Assembly (NCBI GenBank): GCA_947044405.1
Contig: CAMRHE010000063.1
Span: forward strand, 4,452,501-4,516,500
Direction of reading: 5' to 3'
From: Leptodactylus fallax
Taxonomy: Eukaryota; Chordata; Amphibia; Anura; Leptodactylidae
DNA: 64,000 nucleotides
The notes beneath the pieces were generated by a model. The model was not told the origin of the DNA. It did not search any database and saw only the letters and a program-made list of their open reading frames with translations. Positions 1 through 14,900 of the stretch are shown one piece after another. The position numbers were made by a program, and so were the translations under genes. Numbering within the stretch: position 1 is the stretch's first letter; each line of letters opens with the position of its first letter.

Positions 1-11
1 CCGAACCTCAC

Positions 12-193
12 CTAGCGCCCCCTTTAGGTTATGTACATAGATCACAGCATTATTGGATCCGGATGCAAGAAGGAAGCTCAGGGTGGGATCCTCACAGTGA
101 TCATGGTGCCAGCGAAGAGCATTGATAATCTTATGATGTTGTTGGATAGTGCAGATAAGCTGAAGATGAGGGGCGCGGAAGATTTCAATACTC
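12..193 (-). CDS. GEMIN5: GEMIN5 coding exon 13
   Basis: Encodes about residues 548-608: [20 protein letters not shown], then [18 protein letters not shown]. Acceptor TGTCACAG. The donor GTGAGG lies at the edge of the window (bases 11-6), so the gene continues beyond base 1. Confidence 0.95.
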
Positions 194-2955
194 CTGTGAC
201 AATATAAGGACATCATTGATGGAGATACAATACATAGTTCACACTGGTATGACTCCAGAGGGGCAAAGATTCATGTTATTAAAGGGGTATTCCTATATCA
301 TATCGCTAGCATATGCCATGATCAGAGGGGTCTGACCTCTGAGACCCCATCAATCCGGCTCGGTAGAACCACTGTGCAGGTGAAAGCAGAGAATGGGCCA
401 CAGCCCCACCATCACTCTCAGGATCGGTCCCGCAAGATCATAAAGTGATGACATATCCGAGTGATACGACATTAGAATAGCCCTTTACGATCACATCTTT
501 ATGGCTGCTAAGAATTATACCTGATTTATTACAGAAGAGATTACATACCCATCTTCATTACCAATAGCTAAATGTTGGCAGTCTGGTTTCCAGCTCAGCT
601 CTGTATGTGTGGGTAACTTGTGCTGAAAAATACATTAACAATTAATCCACAAAGTAGCCCAAATCCCAGTATACATGACATACACATAAACCCTGTTATA
701 AGTTTCCCATATGAAAGTTACATGCACAACCTGGCCTGACGTGTCTGCCTACAGGGAGAACCATAGACATTAACTATACTGTAGACACTAGACCGCCATC
801 TTCTCTACAGGGCAACATTCAACCAAGAGCCACTATGGAACCTAGTGATATGGTACATCCAAGTGAAATAGATATTCCTCTCTAAGGGTACGTCCACAGA
901 GTTATTTTTGCAGGAAAATTTTGAAGCAGAATCCACCTCAAAAAACTCCTCTCAACTCTCCCATTCATTTCAATAGGAGTCTGTAGTAAATTTTTTTCTG
1001 CTGGAGGTTTTTATGCAGCAGTTTTTTCTGCCTCAATTTAATTTTAATGGGATTTACAAGGCAGAATCCGCCAGGAGATAGATCATGACGCTCCTTTTAT
1101 CTCTAGCTGAAAAAAATCATCTAGAGGACCAAATAATCTGCTCTTGATTCTCATTGAAATGACAGGGAGAGTTGGGATGCGTTCTTTAAGGCACATTTCG
1201 CCTCAAAAATCCGCCTGCAAAAAACTCTGTAAACTTACCATAAAGGTGTCCATATACATTAAAAAGCTATGGGATAAATGCTCATTAAGTTGACAGCTAT
1301 TCCTCCCAACCATCCATACATATGCATGTTAAGCTTGTGCAAGTGTGTATGCGTTCTCAGTGATTAGAGGGGTATAACTGCTGCTGGCATATTCCGAAAT
1401 TATGTATCAAACAAAAGGAGTGAGGGCCCTGCTGGTGAGAGCTTATAATCTATGAGGGAGACACAAGAGATAAAAGGGCTTGTTTGGTACAATGGTCCAG
1501 CCATCTATTAATAAGTAAGGTCATAGTTGTATGAGCCGTCACCAGCCAGCATCTGTGAATATACAGATAATAAGTGCAGGGAGTGCAGAGTAACTTCTAG
1601 ATGGAGGGGACAGGTTCTGAGGAAAAGAGGAGGAAGGATAGCTTAGGATAAGAAATGTTAGTGTAGTATGTGGAGGTGTAGAACACTGTGATCAGGTCAC
1701 GTGATAAGCCTGCCGAAACAGATGTGACTTTAGGGCAGTTTTGAAGCTGCTATAGTTGGGTACTAATCAGATTATCCGGGGTAGAGCATTCCAGAGCACC
1801 GCTGCAGCTTGAGAAAAGTCTTGGAGATGGGAGTGGGATGTTCAGATAGAGGATGCTAGTCTAATGTCATTGGCAGAACGGAGGACGGTTAGGGTGATAG
1901 ACAGTGACGAGAGAGGAGATATAGGGGAGAGCAGCACTATGGATGGATTTGTGGGAGAGTGTAATAATTTTATATTGTATTCTGTGGTGTTATTTCATGG
2001 GGGATATAATTATTTACTAAAACAGACATGTTAGGAGAGGCGACAGATCCTCCTTACTGTAATGTGTATGGCCACTTTAAGCATATGGTGATGTTCTTGT
2101 TCACATGTATTGTGCGCTGGAACCTATTTGAGGGTCTGCAGACATATAAGGTCTCAATGGGGCAAATAAAAGCTCTATGGGGCATAGAGAGACACACTTA
2201 CTTTAATGTCATTTGTATCACGGATAAGCTTGTTAATATCTTGGGCCTCCATGGTCAGCTTCCAGGGGTTGTGCTGGAAAATAAGCCCCTCTCCACCACA
2301 ACTATACAGGGTGAATGGAGGCCGGTCCCCTTCAGCACCTGGTGGACACACAGGAAATTTACTATTTATGTAGTTTGTGTTATTCGCAGTCTTTTCACTA
2401 ATATTGTTTCCCAGCAATAGATGCTTCTGTATTTTATATATTATCTATCTATCTATAGCCATCTCTCCTACATAGATAGATATATTTATGCATCTCTCTT
2501 TCTCTCTCCATCTATATTACTCTATCTATCCATCTCTCTCTCTTTCTATATCTATCTATATATCTCTACACATATCTAGCTTATCTCTCTCGCTATACAC
2601 ACCATAACACCTACAGACTATCCTCTGTAAACTAGATATACAATTTATAACACCAAAGAAAACATAGGTAGTCAACAGAACCTTACCAAAAGAGAATGGG
2701 GGTAATGGAGGACCCCAGGACATAGAATATACAGTCTTTTTGTGGTAAGTACTAGAAATCTGAGGAGGTCTGCAAAACAAACAGAAAAAAGAAATAGCAA
2801 AGAGCTGAAGTCTTTGTGGCACTGACATGTTATTGGTCAATATCTCACTACAGAAAAATTCAGAAATGTAAGAAAATAGTTTTTTTTGTATTCTATGATA
2901 AGATATTACACTGCAGCAGTTTAACCAATTGTAGACGTTCAGGTTAACGCACATC

Positions 2956-2986
<31 letters not shown>

Positions 2987-5900
2987 ATATTTGTAGCTGT
3001 ATGTGATGCCTGCTAGCCTAGGAGATGCCACAATTAGAATACAGTATTGGTATTTATTCTAAAGAGATGAATATATCACTCTCTGTTATCAGCCAATAAA
3101 CGGGACTACTCACTGGTCAATACACACTTAACACAGTATTATTCATGTGACTTACTTGGAGGAAAAGACATCATAAATCCCAACTTTTCCGTCATCTGTT
3201 CCAAACGCCAAACTGCCCTCCTTAGTTGGATGCCAAGAGAGCTGCAAAGAGCAAACGCGAGAAAGAAGCAAAATCCATTGAACATCAGAAGAAGCAGGAG
3301 AACCCCCCTTCTAAGCAAATGACTACAGTCCTGCTCAGTTAGCACGACCCTATCCTCCGGTTTCCATATTTTTGGTGGACATGACATTTCACCAATGCTC
3401 TGAATTAAAGGCCCAAGTTCTCAGTACTGGCTAAGGTCAAGTATTTGGCAGAGAGAAGTATGCAAATAGATGGATTTCAAGAGGCATGTGATCTTGCCTA
3501 GGGCTGCCCAAAGTGTACCCACCCCTTATCCTGGAGATCTGAATGTACTTACTGCGGTCACTTTGGATCTGATGCCTTGCCACAGTGTCTTCACGTCATA
3601 CGCATTTACGACAGATATAGAGTTCCAGACACGAATCATGCTGTCACCCACTCCGACCGCCAGACATCCGGATGCCACCGGAGAAAAGGCCAAGCTGTAG
3701 ACGAAGCCTCCGAGAGAGCTCAATGACCAACAGCAAGAGAGGGAGCCCAGGTCCCAACATTTCACCTACACAGAGAAGACATCATCAATACAACAGGACA
3801 GAGACCCTATAGACCAGGGTAGGCAACATTTTTCTACAGCCTGCTGATTTAAATAAGAAAATCAAGGACTTTAGAGCGCCAGGACTCCTATATACAGTAT
3901 TATGGTCCTTAGTGTGTGCCCTATACACAGTACAATGCTCCAAAATAAGTTCCCCACAAAGTATGATGCCCATTAGTGGACCCCATGTAGTTTAATGTCC
4001 CATTAATGTCCCAGCATTACCGATGACCTCTCCACCCCTATCTGCACATACTGATCTCATTCATGACTTGGCAGTGATTTGATCACAATGTGACTATACA
4101 CGTCACTCAGCCGCCTCCACAGGTCCTGCATTAGTTGCCGCTCTTAGAACGTGTGCCATGGGTTGCCAACCCCAGGTACAGAGGTAGTATACACCAGCAT
4201 CTGTACCCATGAACATGCAACTCTACAGTTATTCATTCTTTGGATCGCTGAGGGTCCCAGGGGTCGGATCCCCACTTATTCTAGTAATATACATCAATTT
4301 ACAAGATGGGAACTACCCCTTCAACTCCATAAGAACAGCACTCACATCCCGATCCATAGATGTAGACAGCAGGAGCTCCTTCCCTTCCTCTGTGACTAGG
4401 GAACAAAGGTTAAACACAATACGGGAATGATTCTGCCCCTCTGAGGAGCCCAGAAGGGTCCATTTCTGCTTTCCACTCCGAGTTAGTTCCCAAAGAAGCA
4501 GCTCGCCCCTGCAGAGACAATGTAAGATAGGGTTACATGGTTCACAAAAAATATATACATATCATTTAAATTCCCTGTAGGTCCTTAGCTACCAATGCCT
4601 CGGCTATAGGCCAAGTTTTGTTTACATGTGCTGACGTGTCATACATGAGCAGGTGAACATGGCAGCCATATGTTGGCCCCAGCAATGAGGCCAATAAGCA
4701 TGACATATCACTGTGCAGGCAGCAGAGCTGGAACAGCGCGGAATTTATTCTGTACATATATTACATATTATCATAAGTCATCTCGACCGGGTCCAAGTTA
4801 CCACAAATTGGGCTGAAAGAAAGCTTGTACTACTAGTACTGTAGCGCTGAGACAGATCCTAAAAACGTGGGTGTCTGCTCATTCTTCCATATAACCTTTA
4901 AGCTTAAAAGGATTTTGCCATAAACAACGTCTATCACCTATGCACAGGATAAGTGATCAATGTATGATCGCTGGGACCCCCAAACTCATGAATAGGGGGG
5001 TCCCCAAGTCCTTTGTGTGGATTGAGTCGTATTACACCCCTCCATTTACTGAAGGAGATCCCTGACAGCACTTGACTATCTCTAGACTCCTATAGACTCT
5101 GAATGTAGCGGCAGGACACATGCTCGACTGCTGCACCACTGAAACAGGGCGCACGGGAACGGTAATCTAGTGAAGGGCCCAGCGGTCAGACTGGCAATGG
5201 CGAGACACTTACCACCTACTGGGCAACATCATGTTCATGTTTATAAGGTTTTGTTTTCCTTTTTCATTTTTTAATCACTAACCCAAAGCAGCTGGAGAGT
5301 ATCTGCGTAGGGTGCCCATGTGGCCAATGGACTGTCAGCCATAAGCGTTCCTTTGCCATAGGATCCGTTCCTCCTCCCCGCCTCTTCAGATATGGCAACT
5401 TCAGGGTCATAATGCCTAAATATAAAAAAAATTACAAAAGAGCAAAAAAAGAAAAAAAAAAACAATTAGTATTCTGATTCCTACAAAGATCTAACAATGT
5501 TTATAAGTGGTTGTGACACAATAAAGGCAGCCATAGAGGACTAGCTTCCATGACTCCACCATAAACATACCTCTTCGGGTCAGTCAAATGAGCATGAAAT
5601 TGGTACCGTGCTAGCGAGGATAAGTGGCCAATGTATGACACAGGTGCTGCTTATCATATAGAACCAAAAGGACTAAATGTGTTCAAAAGTAAAGGGATTG
5701 TCCAAACACTTTCTTAATGATGACTGATACTAAGGCTGGCCTAACATGGGTGGATCCGAACAGGATGTTGGACAAATTGCTCAAACCAAACACTGAACCC
5801 GGATACAGACTCCCAGCAACATAGTCATCTATATATAATGCTAGGAATCCCTGTTCGGTGTTCAGCCTGGGAAATACGGTCGACATCAAATCTGTTTTAC

Positions 5901-8900
5901 ATGGCCTGAATCCTTCTGTGAAGCCAGCCTTAGGATAGGACATCAATACCTCTTTAGCAAGGACCCCACAACTGGCACCCCCACTGATCAGCTGTTTGAA
6001 GAGGTCACAGCAATATTCACTTGAATGGGACTGAGCAGCAAACATGCCATGTGACCGATGAATGTGACGTCACTGGCTTGTGGGCTTTTCAAACAACTGA
6101 TGGGTGGGGGTGCACAGTGTTGGACCCCAATTAATCTAATATTGATGACCTATCCTAAGCATAGGCCATCAATATCAATCTCCCAGGAAACACCTTTAAA
6201 AACATTTTCCTACAGGATAGTGGCCGAGCTTGTGCACCACTCCATTTTCATAGGACACTTGGGACCCCTGTTTTCATGATCTCTGAGGCCCAACCACTAT
6301 TGTGGATAGGGCATAAGTGTCATTAGTAAAACCCCTTTAACCATGACGTGCAATACAAGCTAACAGGAACTAATATTTATCATATTCTCCCCAATATCCT
6401 TTACAGCAGCACCGTAGGCTAAAATATACACCGATATAAAGAAGTGCAGCTGCAAATAACTTTTACGCATCAATATTAATAGAGTGAAGGGCTGCATGTA
6501 CTCACCCTGCATAATAAGGGCGCAATACAGGATAAAGCTGGAGGGCTCCTACCTTTGCATGTGGAGGAACTCCAGATCCGAATGGTTTGATCTTTGCTGC
6601 CTGAGGCCAGGTAACAGCCCTTATTCTCAGACTCCGGCAGGAGATCGCCATTGGTTGCATTCAGTTCTCCTCCTGATGAAAAGAAACAAAAAACCATATG
6701 AAAACAAGCCCACAGATCTGGGAGGCAGCGGAGGCGAGGAGTGCGCCGTTTTCTAGATTACTAATGCATCTCTATATCATTCATTCTTTTTTACCATTGA
6801 TAACAAAGAGACTAACAGATTTAAAAGGATCGCTGGACTGCAAGCCTGAAATATTCATGTATGGCCATGAAAGGAGACTTCACTGATCGCTGGAAAGTAG
6901 CGCTCCACTTCGCATAAACATTCATATCGCATACTCATACAAGATGGCTGGTAGAACCGGAGGGGTCTGCGAGGGGTAAGTAAGGGAACACAGAATTTGG
7001 GCATACACATTACATTAATGTAACTCAACCCCGCTGGGACCAGCTGACCATCTAAAGTGTATCGGAGGCTTCTAACTCCTCACCAACAGCTGACGTAGAA
7101 AAGAAGGGTCGGACATGCTGAATTTCAATATGCCTGATCTTTTCGTTCTCAAGAGAGATACACTTACATCCCTTGCGCTATTGAGAACACATATATGCTC
7201 AGCTGAGCCAAGGGTACATGTAAGCATCCAGCCAACAGCTATCGGTAGTGTATGGCAAGTGTGAACTAGTCATAGACATTAGACAAAAACTGGTAGAATG
7301 GTGGAATCCATCACCAATACTGATGCCATTATAGGGGTTTTGTCATTAAAGACACTTTTCCCATATCCACAGGACATTCGGGCCCCCATTCTCCTGATCG
7401 CTGGAGGTCCATCAGTCAAACTTCTAGCGATCTGACGCTTTCCCCCTTCCTGTGGATAGGGGATAAGTGTCTTTAATGTTTTATCAGGGAATGTCTAATA
7501 CCTAGGACCCAACAATCAGCAGGCCATCAAGCATTACAATAAGACTAAGCTGCAATACTATGCACAGCCCACTGACAAAGGTGGCACCATTTGTGAATAA
7601 AGTGCAGACCCATTTTTAAGTAATCTCTGCAGAGTACTGTACTACTGGATAACGAATATTAAAGGAGCCTACACACCATCAATAGCTTTTGGCTGAACAG
7701 CTATTCTTCCTGACCCCTTTCATACACATGCATGCTAGGTCTGATCAAATATGCATGTGTTCTGAATAGGAAGAGGGGTTAAACCTCATCTTCCCTGATA
7801 AGCTTCACTGTGCTTACATAGCAGTATAAATACTTTTTGTCGGTGAGGTCATTCACATACCTTGTGATTCTTCCAGCTTCTGATAAAGATCTTCTTCTCG
7901 GGGATGTGGGCACCATGCCAAGCAATGGACCTCCTCATCGTGTCCCCGCAAACGGTGGGTGACTTCTCCTCTACGGCTGATATCTATGATGACAATCATA
8001 CCGTCCTTGTATCTAGGAAAGAGGAGACACATTTCTGATAATGAAGTGGAATAGGAGAATAACTTCTGGCCTGAAGGTCCTGGACTCATCTCTGGCAGCT
8101 CCTGGTGCATGCACAGTGCACCTCTAGAGCAGAGGAGTTTACATCTCACTTCACTGTGTGTGTATTCTTTTTGGTTTCAGAGGTGCTCCGCACATGGCCA
8201 GAGATGAGTCCAGGACCTATCTCTGGCAGATTAAAGCGTAAAAACTCTAAAACACCACCTACAAGAATAAGGTCACCAGGTTTAGGACCCTAAAGCTCAG
8301 GAGCATAAGAACATGTTGCTGTTATAGGGGCCCCAAGCCTGGTGACAGGTTCCCTTTAACTACCAGGCATTGTTTAGTCTACTGCAAGCTTAAAGGGGTT
8401 GAGACCCAAAAGTAAATGGATACTGACAACCTATCCATAGGTCATCTGATCGGTGGATATCTAACATCTGGACTCCACGCAGATCAACTGATTTGGCTAT
8501 CAGACACCCTATATAAAGTGTATGGCTGGAAGGAGAGGCCCTATACAAGGTGTATGGCTGCAGTTCCAGACGCCACCATACAGTTTACGCCACTGTACAC
8601 CATATACAGCTTCCTGCTTTGTACACTATAGTGGTGGTCCCTAGGAACTGCAGCTTTGCTTCCATTCACCTGAATAAGAGTAGAGCTCCTTCTGGCAGCC
8701 AAATCAATTGATCAGTGCAGGGTCTGGGTGCCGAACCCCATTGATCAGTTAACAATGACCATCAGTATCCATTACTCTTGGGTCTCAGACAACCCCTTTA
8801 ATGGTTTCTTCTATTACGGCAGAAAAAAAACCCCTACTACCTACCCTATCGCCACTAGATCTTCTTGGTGCGGTGCACAGGACAGACAGAAGATGGTCCT

Positions 8901-11900
8901 CGGCTCTGGGAAAAATTGCTGCCCATCATTTCGGTTGCACCAAAAGCAAACCACTATGCCCTTCTCATCTCCAGTTACCAGCAGATCCTTCACCAGGGGA
9001 GACCAATGGAGGGCAGAAATGGTGTTCTGTAGGAAAGGATGTATAGATGTTTTTGAGAACAGGATATAGACAAACGTCTTTAGAGAATATGTCACCTTTC
9101 ATATCCAGGATGGCAAAATATTGCTCAGGAGCCACATGCTCAGTTCTTGCTTCCCCACCCTATTCCAATCAAATGCCCAGGACTTGACTTCCTTGCAATA
9201 TTGCAACACATTACATATTATTTCACCTTCCTAGTGTTTCCTCAGTGCTGATCTCTGACTGCAGAGACTGGCGCAGTAAGAGACGGCTACGTGATACTGG
9301 TTTGTGATTGGCCACTCACATGTAACTTCCTGTGGGAGCAGTATAGAGCCGGGTAGGAACATGCAGGAGATAAGTGTGTTATTTTTTAGGGGTACATTTA
9401 TATGGGCGCAGCTATGTGACTATTGTATGGGTACGTATGAGCCTGGCACAATTGTACGGCTAGTTCTGTTTGTGTAGTGGTAAAGTCAACTCTAAACTGG
9501 TATAATCAGAAGCAATGAGATCTACTTGTGTGGACAACGATGGCATACCCTAAAGAAATGCCATTAGTCTGTACTAAGACTACTCCTATAAAGGGATATT
9601 CCCATTTTAGACATTTATAGAATATCTACAGGATATGCCATAACTGTCTCCCAGACGTGAGCCCTTTCCTTGTCGAGAAAGGAGTCCCTGACCTACCTGG
9701 TTACGAGGCCACTGCAACATCCATGACACAGATGAAGAAAGAATGAACAGGGGGTTGCACATGGCTCTCTCCATTCACTTCAATGGCATTTCAAAACAGT
9801 CTAGGACTTGTGGATATGCCACGAATGTTCAAGGTTGCAATACCCCTTTAATAAAGGGACATTGTGTGGTTCTAACTTGGTTATGAGACACCCATGGTCA
9901 TTCTGTACACGCTGGAACCCCTTGAAACACCCAATCTGTACCACTACTTTCTATATACACTTATACATACATTTGGCCATAATTAATGGACCCCTCTCAA
10001 CCATCCTCCTCCTTCCAGTGCCTTCATTTTCGTACATTCATCTTTCATTCTATCATGGACCTGCATCCTCTACATAGACACTTGTACAAACTAGTGATCT
10101 TACGCGATGGAGCTTGTGTTCTGTGACTAGACTCTTTGTCTGGGTGTCCCATACTTTTACAGAGTTGTCGTCAGCGCTGCTGGCACAGAGGTGAGACTGA
10201 CCGGAGTAGTGGGAGAAGGCAAAACCAGACACCCTTTCTGTATGTCCAACCAGCTCCCCTGGAAGAGAAATATAAAAACCTAAATATATGTATCACTCAT
10301 CAACTGCAATCTATGTATCTAACATACTATATATAGGGTACAAGCGTCTGACCGCTGGAGAGGTGACGCATATGATCACTTGCCACTTTCTGTGTCCACC
10401 GCTGTTCTCTCAGACCTGGCTTCAAGTGATGATATTTTATCATGGACATGTGACTGCTGCTTCGGACCCTACTGAGGTCACCAGTGCAGCCAGTGATTGG
10501 CTGCAGCAGTCACATGTCCGTACTGAAACGACATCATCACTAGAGGTGAGGATACAGAGTCTGGCAGAGCCCTGAAAAAGTCAGCACCAGAATGGTAATG
10601 TGTACGTATTTTATACCATTCAAAAATTTTGGTATAAAAAAATTCAAGAATCTGGAGACCCCCTTTAAAGGAATAAAAACTATATTAGGCAATTACTAGT
10701 TAAAGGGAGTCTGTCACCAGACCCAGCATAACAACCTAGCTTGCAGGTCAGGGCAGGGCCAGCGACAGCTGACTGCGGCTTTTTTTTTTTTTTAAGCAAC
10801 TCCTGTAAGTAACGGACCCTATTTACTTACTGATCCCCCCTCCTGCCCATGGCTGACTTTTCTTCCCCTTCAGCGCTCAAGGGGGCCCTGTGCATCTCAT
10901 ATCACATCATTGAACAATGTCAGGATGTCGATGACAGGTACGTGACATGGGATGCATGGTGAGGATGGAGGGCTGAATTGAAAGCAAAGGCAGGCGTGGC
11001 CAGGAGCAGGGATCGGTAAGTAGGGCCGTGTTCCTGCAGCAAGAGTACTTGTTGGACGAAACTTGCAAGATGAATTAGGATCACCTGGCTGTTCCAGTCA
11101 GACCGAAACCGCTATTATTATAAAGATTGGCGGCCTGGGGGAGGTAAGGAAATAAAAAACAGTGTTTCTCACCTTGTCTGGGCTCCAGCACGACTCCCTG
11201 CTGATTTTGGGCCTCTTTAGTGACATCACGTGGGTCAGGCTGCAGTCACGACGCATAATGACACCCGCTTAACCCACGCTTCTGTGCCGTCATTGAAGAG
11301 GGCCAGAGACAGAGCAGAGAGTCGCGCCAGAACCCAAGAAAGATGCGTAACACTGTTTTTTATGTTCGGTCACCTCCCCTGGGCCCCCAAGTATAATAAT
11401 AGTACTTGGATGGTGAACCCAAATAATTATGCAATATTTGCAAGGAACGTGGTAGGGCAGGGGTAGGCAACCTTTTTTGTTCGGCGTGCCGATTTCAATA
11501 AAAAAAATCAAAGTTGAGGTACTCGGAGTGCCAGTCAATAATTGTAAGTCTGACGACCCCTGCACACGGTATTATGTCACATAGCGGCCCCTGCACACGG
11601 TATTATGGTGATAATACTAGTGATAATTGCTATTACTATTATTTTAGCGTGTAACAGATATCACTAGAGAGGCAGGCGGCGTATTATACTCTATAAAGAT
11701 CAGGTATGGACAGGACAGGGACAGTGAAAAAATGTAAACTTTATTGGTGATTTTGTGCATGTGTTGTGTAAGTGTTTGGTGCGACACTTCTGGCGCTGTG
11801 ACCTGGACGATGGTAAATGTCTGGGTCACAGCGCCAATAAACTTCCTGGTTATGTGATTATGCTCAGAGGGGTGTTACATTATCCCTCTATGTGACTATC

Positions 11901-14900
11901 AGAGAGCAGAAGTACAGTATGCTCTGTGATTGATAGGAGAGGGGATAACATGGATGGAAGTCTCTGCTACCCCCTCCCCCGTCACATACAGCTTATGCAC
12001 AGACAATGAGGAGTTAACATTGTCTCTGCAGCTCCTCCTCCCCCTCCTTCCTTAGCTCTAAGATGCTGTCAGAGGCAGGAGGGGGGGACACTTTTAGAGC
12101 CCGATTTCTAAGGATCTGTTAGGGCCACAAAGATGCAACTGGATTCATTTTAAAGATGAGAATCTCATCTTTGAAATGATACTAAGATCTCCATGATTGA
12201 CCTTACAGATTCAGAGCGATTTACTGTTAAAACGATGTCGGGAATTGAGATCTGCATTGGGATTTCAATGCCGAACATCGTTTTCACCAGCGAATCGCTC
12301 AGGATGTTTAAGGACGATCATGGTGATCTTGGTATCATTTTAAAGAGGAGATTCTCATCTTTAAAATGAATCCAAGTGTTTCTTTATAGCTTTAACCAAT
12401 CCTGAGCAATTCACTCAGGTACAGTAGTGAATCCGGCAATTACCGGCTGGGTGAGGACTCCGCTGCCGTGCCAGGGAAATAAGCCTCGCGTGCCACTCTT
12501 GGCACACGTGCCGGGGGTTGCCGACCCCTGTGGTAGGGGTTGCTTTGGGACATTATACTGTGTGGAAGGGTCGCTATGGGGGAAGAGTCAGCTGTGAGCA
12601 GCGTGCGGAGGGGCTGCACAGCGGCAGCGGCCCAGTGCGGCCAGGAGAGAGCTGCCGGCTTACTGCCGGGCGGCAGCACAGCGGGAACAGCGGCAGCGGC
12701 CCAGTGCGGCCAGGAGAGAGCTGCCGGCTACGCCGGGCGGCAGCACAGCGGGAACAGCGGCAGCGGCCCAGTGCGGCCAGGAGAGAGCTGCCGGCTTACT
12801 GCCGGGCGGCAGCACAGCGGGAACAGCGGCAGCGGCCCAGTGCGGCCAGGAGAGAGCTGCCGGCTTACGCCGGGCGGCAGCACAGCGGTGAACAGCGGCA
12901 GCGGCCCAGTGCGGCCTACAAGGGAAGGAGCCACGGACACCCAGACCAGAACAGTGGGGCCAGGAGAGAGCTTCACGGCGGTGAGTAGCGGCCCAGCACG
13001 GCCAGAAGAGAGGAATATGGAAGAGGAGAAAACTCACATGGTAAGCTGCAGCATATGCTATATTTTACAGATTTGCCTGACCATAAAGACAACTTCACCT
13101 GTATGAAATGCAAACTAGTGGCCCTTTTAGAAGATAAAGTGCAGAGGTTGGAAGAAAGAATAGAGACGTTGAGAGGCATCAAAGAAAGTGAGGTTTTTAT
13201 TGATGAAGCAGAAGCAAGCCCTTGAATATAGTAAGGGAAGAAAGTATGAGAGAGCCTACAGTGGTGGAGGCTGAAGCAAACCTCCTAAATATAGTAAGGG
13301 AAGAATACTTGAGGGAACCTACAGAGGCAGATAAATGGATACAGGTGACCAAGAGATGCAAAAGGATCACAAGGCCATCACCACTTACACAGCTAGGTAA
13401 CCGATATGAAACTCTTATGCAGACTGATGAAAATGATAAGAATAATCTATCAGCAAAAGAAGAAACAAAAGTCACCCAGAGACAAGAGGGAGCAACAAGA
13501 AATAGCGTAGCGAGGAAAAAAAGAAGAGTAGTGGTTATGGGCGACTCACTGCTAAGGGGCATAGAGGCAGCAGTCTGCAGGCCAGATATAACGGCACGAG
13601 AAGTATGCTGCCTCCCAGGAGCAAAAGTTAGGGACGTGGCCGATAGGATTCCATGCCTCTTCAGCTCCAAGGATAACTACCCATTTTTGCTGATACATGT
13701 GGGTACAAACGACACGGCAAAAAATGATTTACCAACTATTCGTAAAGACTTTCAAAATCTAGGAAAGAAAGTGAAGGAACTGGATGCGCAGGTAGTATTT
13801 TCATCAATTCTCCCAGTTGATGGTTATGGTATCAGGAGATGGAATAAAATACTAGAGGTAAACAAGTGGCTTCGGCAGTGATGTAGAGAGCAAGGATTTG
13901 GATTTCTGGACCATGGAGTGAATTACCTCTATGATGGACTCCTTGCTAGAGATGGTATACATCTCACAAAGCCTGGGAAACACATATTTGCCAGAAGACT
14001 TGCCACACTTATCAGGAGGGCTTTAAACTAGAAGAGAAGGGGATGGGAAGTAAAAAGAAAGACAAGAACATGCAGCTAAAGGATATACTAAACAAGGTTA
14101 CTAGATGTGGTAATGAGGACCTAAGACAGGACACTCAGAAGGAAATTAAGAAAAAGGAAGTACCAGAGCGCAATCTGAAATGTTTTTACACAAATGCGCA
14201 AAGCTTGGGAAATAAACAGGGAGAATTAGAACTGATAATACAGAAGGAAAAATATGATGTCATTGGTATTACAGAAACTTGGTGGAACGATAAGCATGAT
14301 TGGAATATACAGATGGAAGGATACAACTTATTCAAAAAAAATAGAACTAATAAAAGAGGGGGAGGAGTTGCATTGTATGTTAAAAAAGATCACATTTCCA
14401 CGGAAATCACAGTTTTACAAAATGATAATTTATTGGAAAATATTTGGGTAACAATTCAGGGGAAAAACAATGATAAGGACATCATAATAGGTGTTTATTA
14501 TAGACCACCAGGACAGACAGAAGACAGGGATGAGATTTTTTCACAGCAAATGACCACGCTTTCGAAGAAATTTGAAATTGTTATCATGGGAGACTTTAAT
14601 TACCCAGATATTCATTGGGAAACTCACACAGCTACGAGTAAAAGCTCTATCAAATTTTTATCCTCTCTAGCAGACAATTTCATTGCCCAGTTAGTAGAAG
14701 AAAACACAAGAGGAACATCCATTCTGGACCTAGTTTTAACTAATAAGGAGGACATGGTTAAGGAATTAAGGGTAGCAGGGACATTGGGATTCAGCGACCA
14801 TGCTATACTCGAGTTTGGGGTTGTAAGAAGAAGAAGACCTGAGAAGACAAAGACTAGAAGGCTCAATTTTAGTAGGGCAGATTTTAGGGGCCTAAAGGTA

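Noticed and set aside
12518..13106. Open frames of 156 and 188 residues on the plus strand
   Set aside because: They follow the GC-rich CR1 5' monomers; their peptide is low complexity, and the second overlaps the true ORF1 in another frame.
13197..13670. Minus-strand open frame of 157 residues
   Set aside because: Antisense shadow of the CR1 ORF1 esterase region.
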